This document shows, in pieces, positions 63,223-64,000 of a stretch of 64,000 nucleotides of DNA. The stretch spans positions 686,001 to 750,000 of the forward strand of contig JAEMWC010000040.1 of the NCBI GenBank assembly GCA_016490735.1, written 5' to 3'. Both the position numbers and the translations under genes were made by a program. The number at the start of each line of letters is the position of its first letter. Position 1 is the stretch's first letter. A model generated the notes under the pieces. It did not search any database, had not been told where the DNA came from, and saw only the letters and a list, made by a program, of their open reading frames with translations. The stretch is from Pachyseris speciosa (Eukaryota; Cnidaria; Anthozoa; Scleractinia; Pachyseridae).

Positions 63223-64000
63223 TTAAGAAAACTTGACCTTTTGTATGATGTTTCGTATATCGAGATAAGAGTCTTCCGAGGTCAGAATATCGAAAAGTGC
63301 TCTTTTAATTTTTCTTTTAAAGTCATATTTTGAAAGATTTCTTAATGTAAGAGGCATCTCGTTCCAAATTGTTGTTCCAATTCTAGAAAATGAGTTTAGT
63401 TGAACAGAGAGTCTAGAGCTTTGTGTGTAAAAGTTGTTCGAAGCAGAGGATCGGGTATTATAAGAGTGAATATTAGAAATGTCTTGAAACAGGTCTCGAA
63501 TATTTCTAGGTGCATTTCTGTGTCTAATGTCAAACATCAAGTTAGCTGTAAGTTCATAATAAGAAAATTGTAGAGGTAAGACCCGGCATCGGAAAAGAGA
63601 GGAATTGCATGCTGATTGTAGTCAGAAAAATAAATAAAGCGGAGTGCGCGTTTTTGCAGCTTGAGAAGCTTATCAAGATATGATTTACATGCTTGGCCCC
63701 AAGCTATCAGACCATAGCTTAAATAAGGTGCAATAAGGGATCGATAGATATTTATAATAGTGTGTTTTGGAACAAAATGTCGTAGTTTAGATATTAAACC
63801 TATGGTTCGGCTAATTTTAATTGATATATGATCAATATGGTGTTTCCAAGATAAATTATTATCAAGTAGGATCCCTAGATATTTTACGAATGCCTTGCAT
63901 TCTAAAGCTACATTTTTATTTTGCTCGTTATCAAACATCATAATTTTAGGTTGGTAGGTAAGTTTTCTTTGAGCAGGAGAAAATATGACGAAGTTTGTTT
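63223..64000 (-). pseudogene. L2/CR1-like LINE, C-terminal part, runs off the window
   Basis: The minus strand from the window end reads AFVKYLGILLDNNLSWKHHI, GLISKLRHFVPKHTIINIY, LIAWGQACKSYLDKLLKLQK and then, after a stop near 63540, FDIRHRNAPRNIRDLF, SYNTRSSASNNFYT and TTIWNEMPLTLRNLSKYDFK. This is the thumb and C-terminal region of an L2/CR1-type reverse transcriptase. It resembles but is not the same family as 26771-28755. The upstream part lies beyond 64000. Confidence 0.85.

Overview
The window looks like animal nuclear DNA, most likely from an anthozoan cnidarian such as a stony coral. Evidence: AT-rich sequence, an intron-split ABCA transporter gene, Penelope-like, DIRS, Crypton-like, L1-like and CR1/L2-like elements together, tRNA-headed SINEs, and a Polinton/adintovirus-like gene set. 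I infer the lineage from this mix of families; no species marker is present.

The only clearly recognised host gene is an ABCA-type ABC transporter on the minus strand. Eight exons (47170 down to 24905) have matching splice sites and phases. They encode the whole first nucleotide-binding domain, the linker and the start of the second membrane domain. Its introns hold most of the mobile DNA. A 196-nt exon-like block at 20924-21119 may continue it. The first membrane domain and the second ATPase were not found.

Left part (0-17 kb): a Penelope-like element (PLE) with a hammerhead-type ribozyme motif in its tail (495-2441), then an open 1076-codon tyrosine-recombinase gene (7284-10514) of Crypton type, flanked on both sides by direct copies of a 14-bp motif. 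Middle (17-35 kb): exon-like pieces, MITEs, LINE fragments, a TIR transposon with ATGCATGC subterminal repeats (29646-31979) carrying a second PLE copy, and ABCA exons. A decayed DIRS retrotransposon fills about 36.1-45.0 kb inside one ABCA intron.

Right part (48.3-62.9 kb): a degraded Polinton-like endogenous virus. It has a broken B-family DNA polymerase-like gene, a minus-strand cluster (proline-rich protein, putative jelly-roll-type protein, small basic protein), a divergently transcribed packaging-ATPase gene whose start codon lies 23 bp from the proline-rich gene's start, a small minus-strand gene, a long fibre-like gene with phage-tail-fibre-type repeats, and a small hydrophobic protein. 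It is split by a nested DNA transposon stack, a head-to-head PLE palindrome, SINEs and a LINE tail. Target-site duplications that fall inside its reading frames allow the order of insertion to be read. The window ends in an L2/CR1-like LINE on the minus strand.

The most interesting items are the virus-like locus with its fibre-like gene, the intact Crypton-like gene with SANT-like tails and flanking motif arrays, two different PLE families inserted at the same target in copies of one transposon, and the hammerhead motif that seems able to fold only as a dimer.
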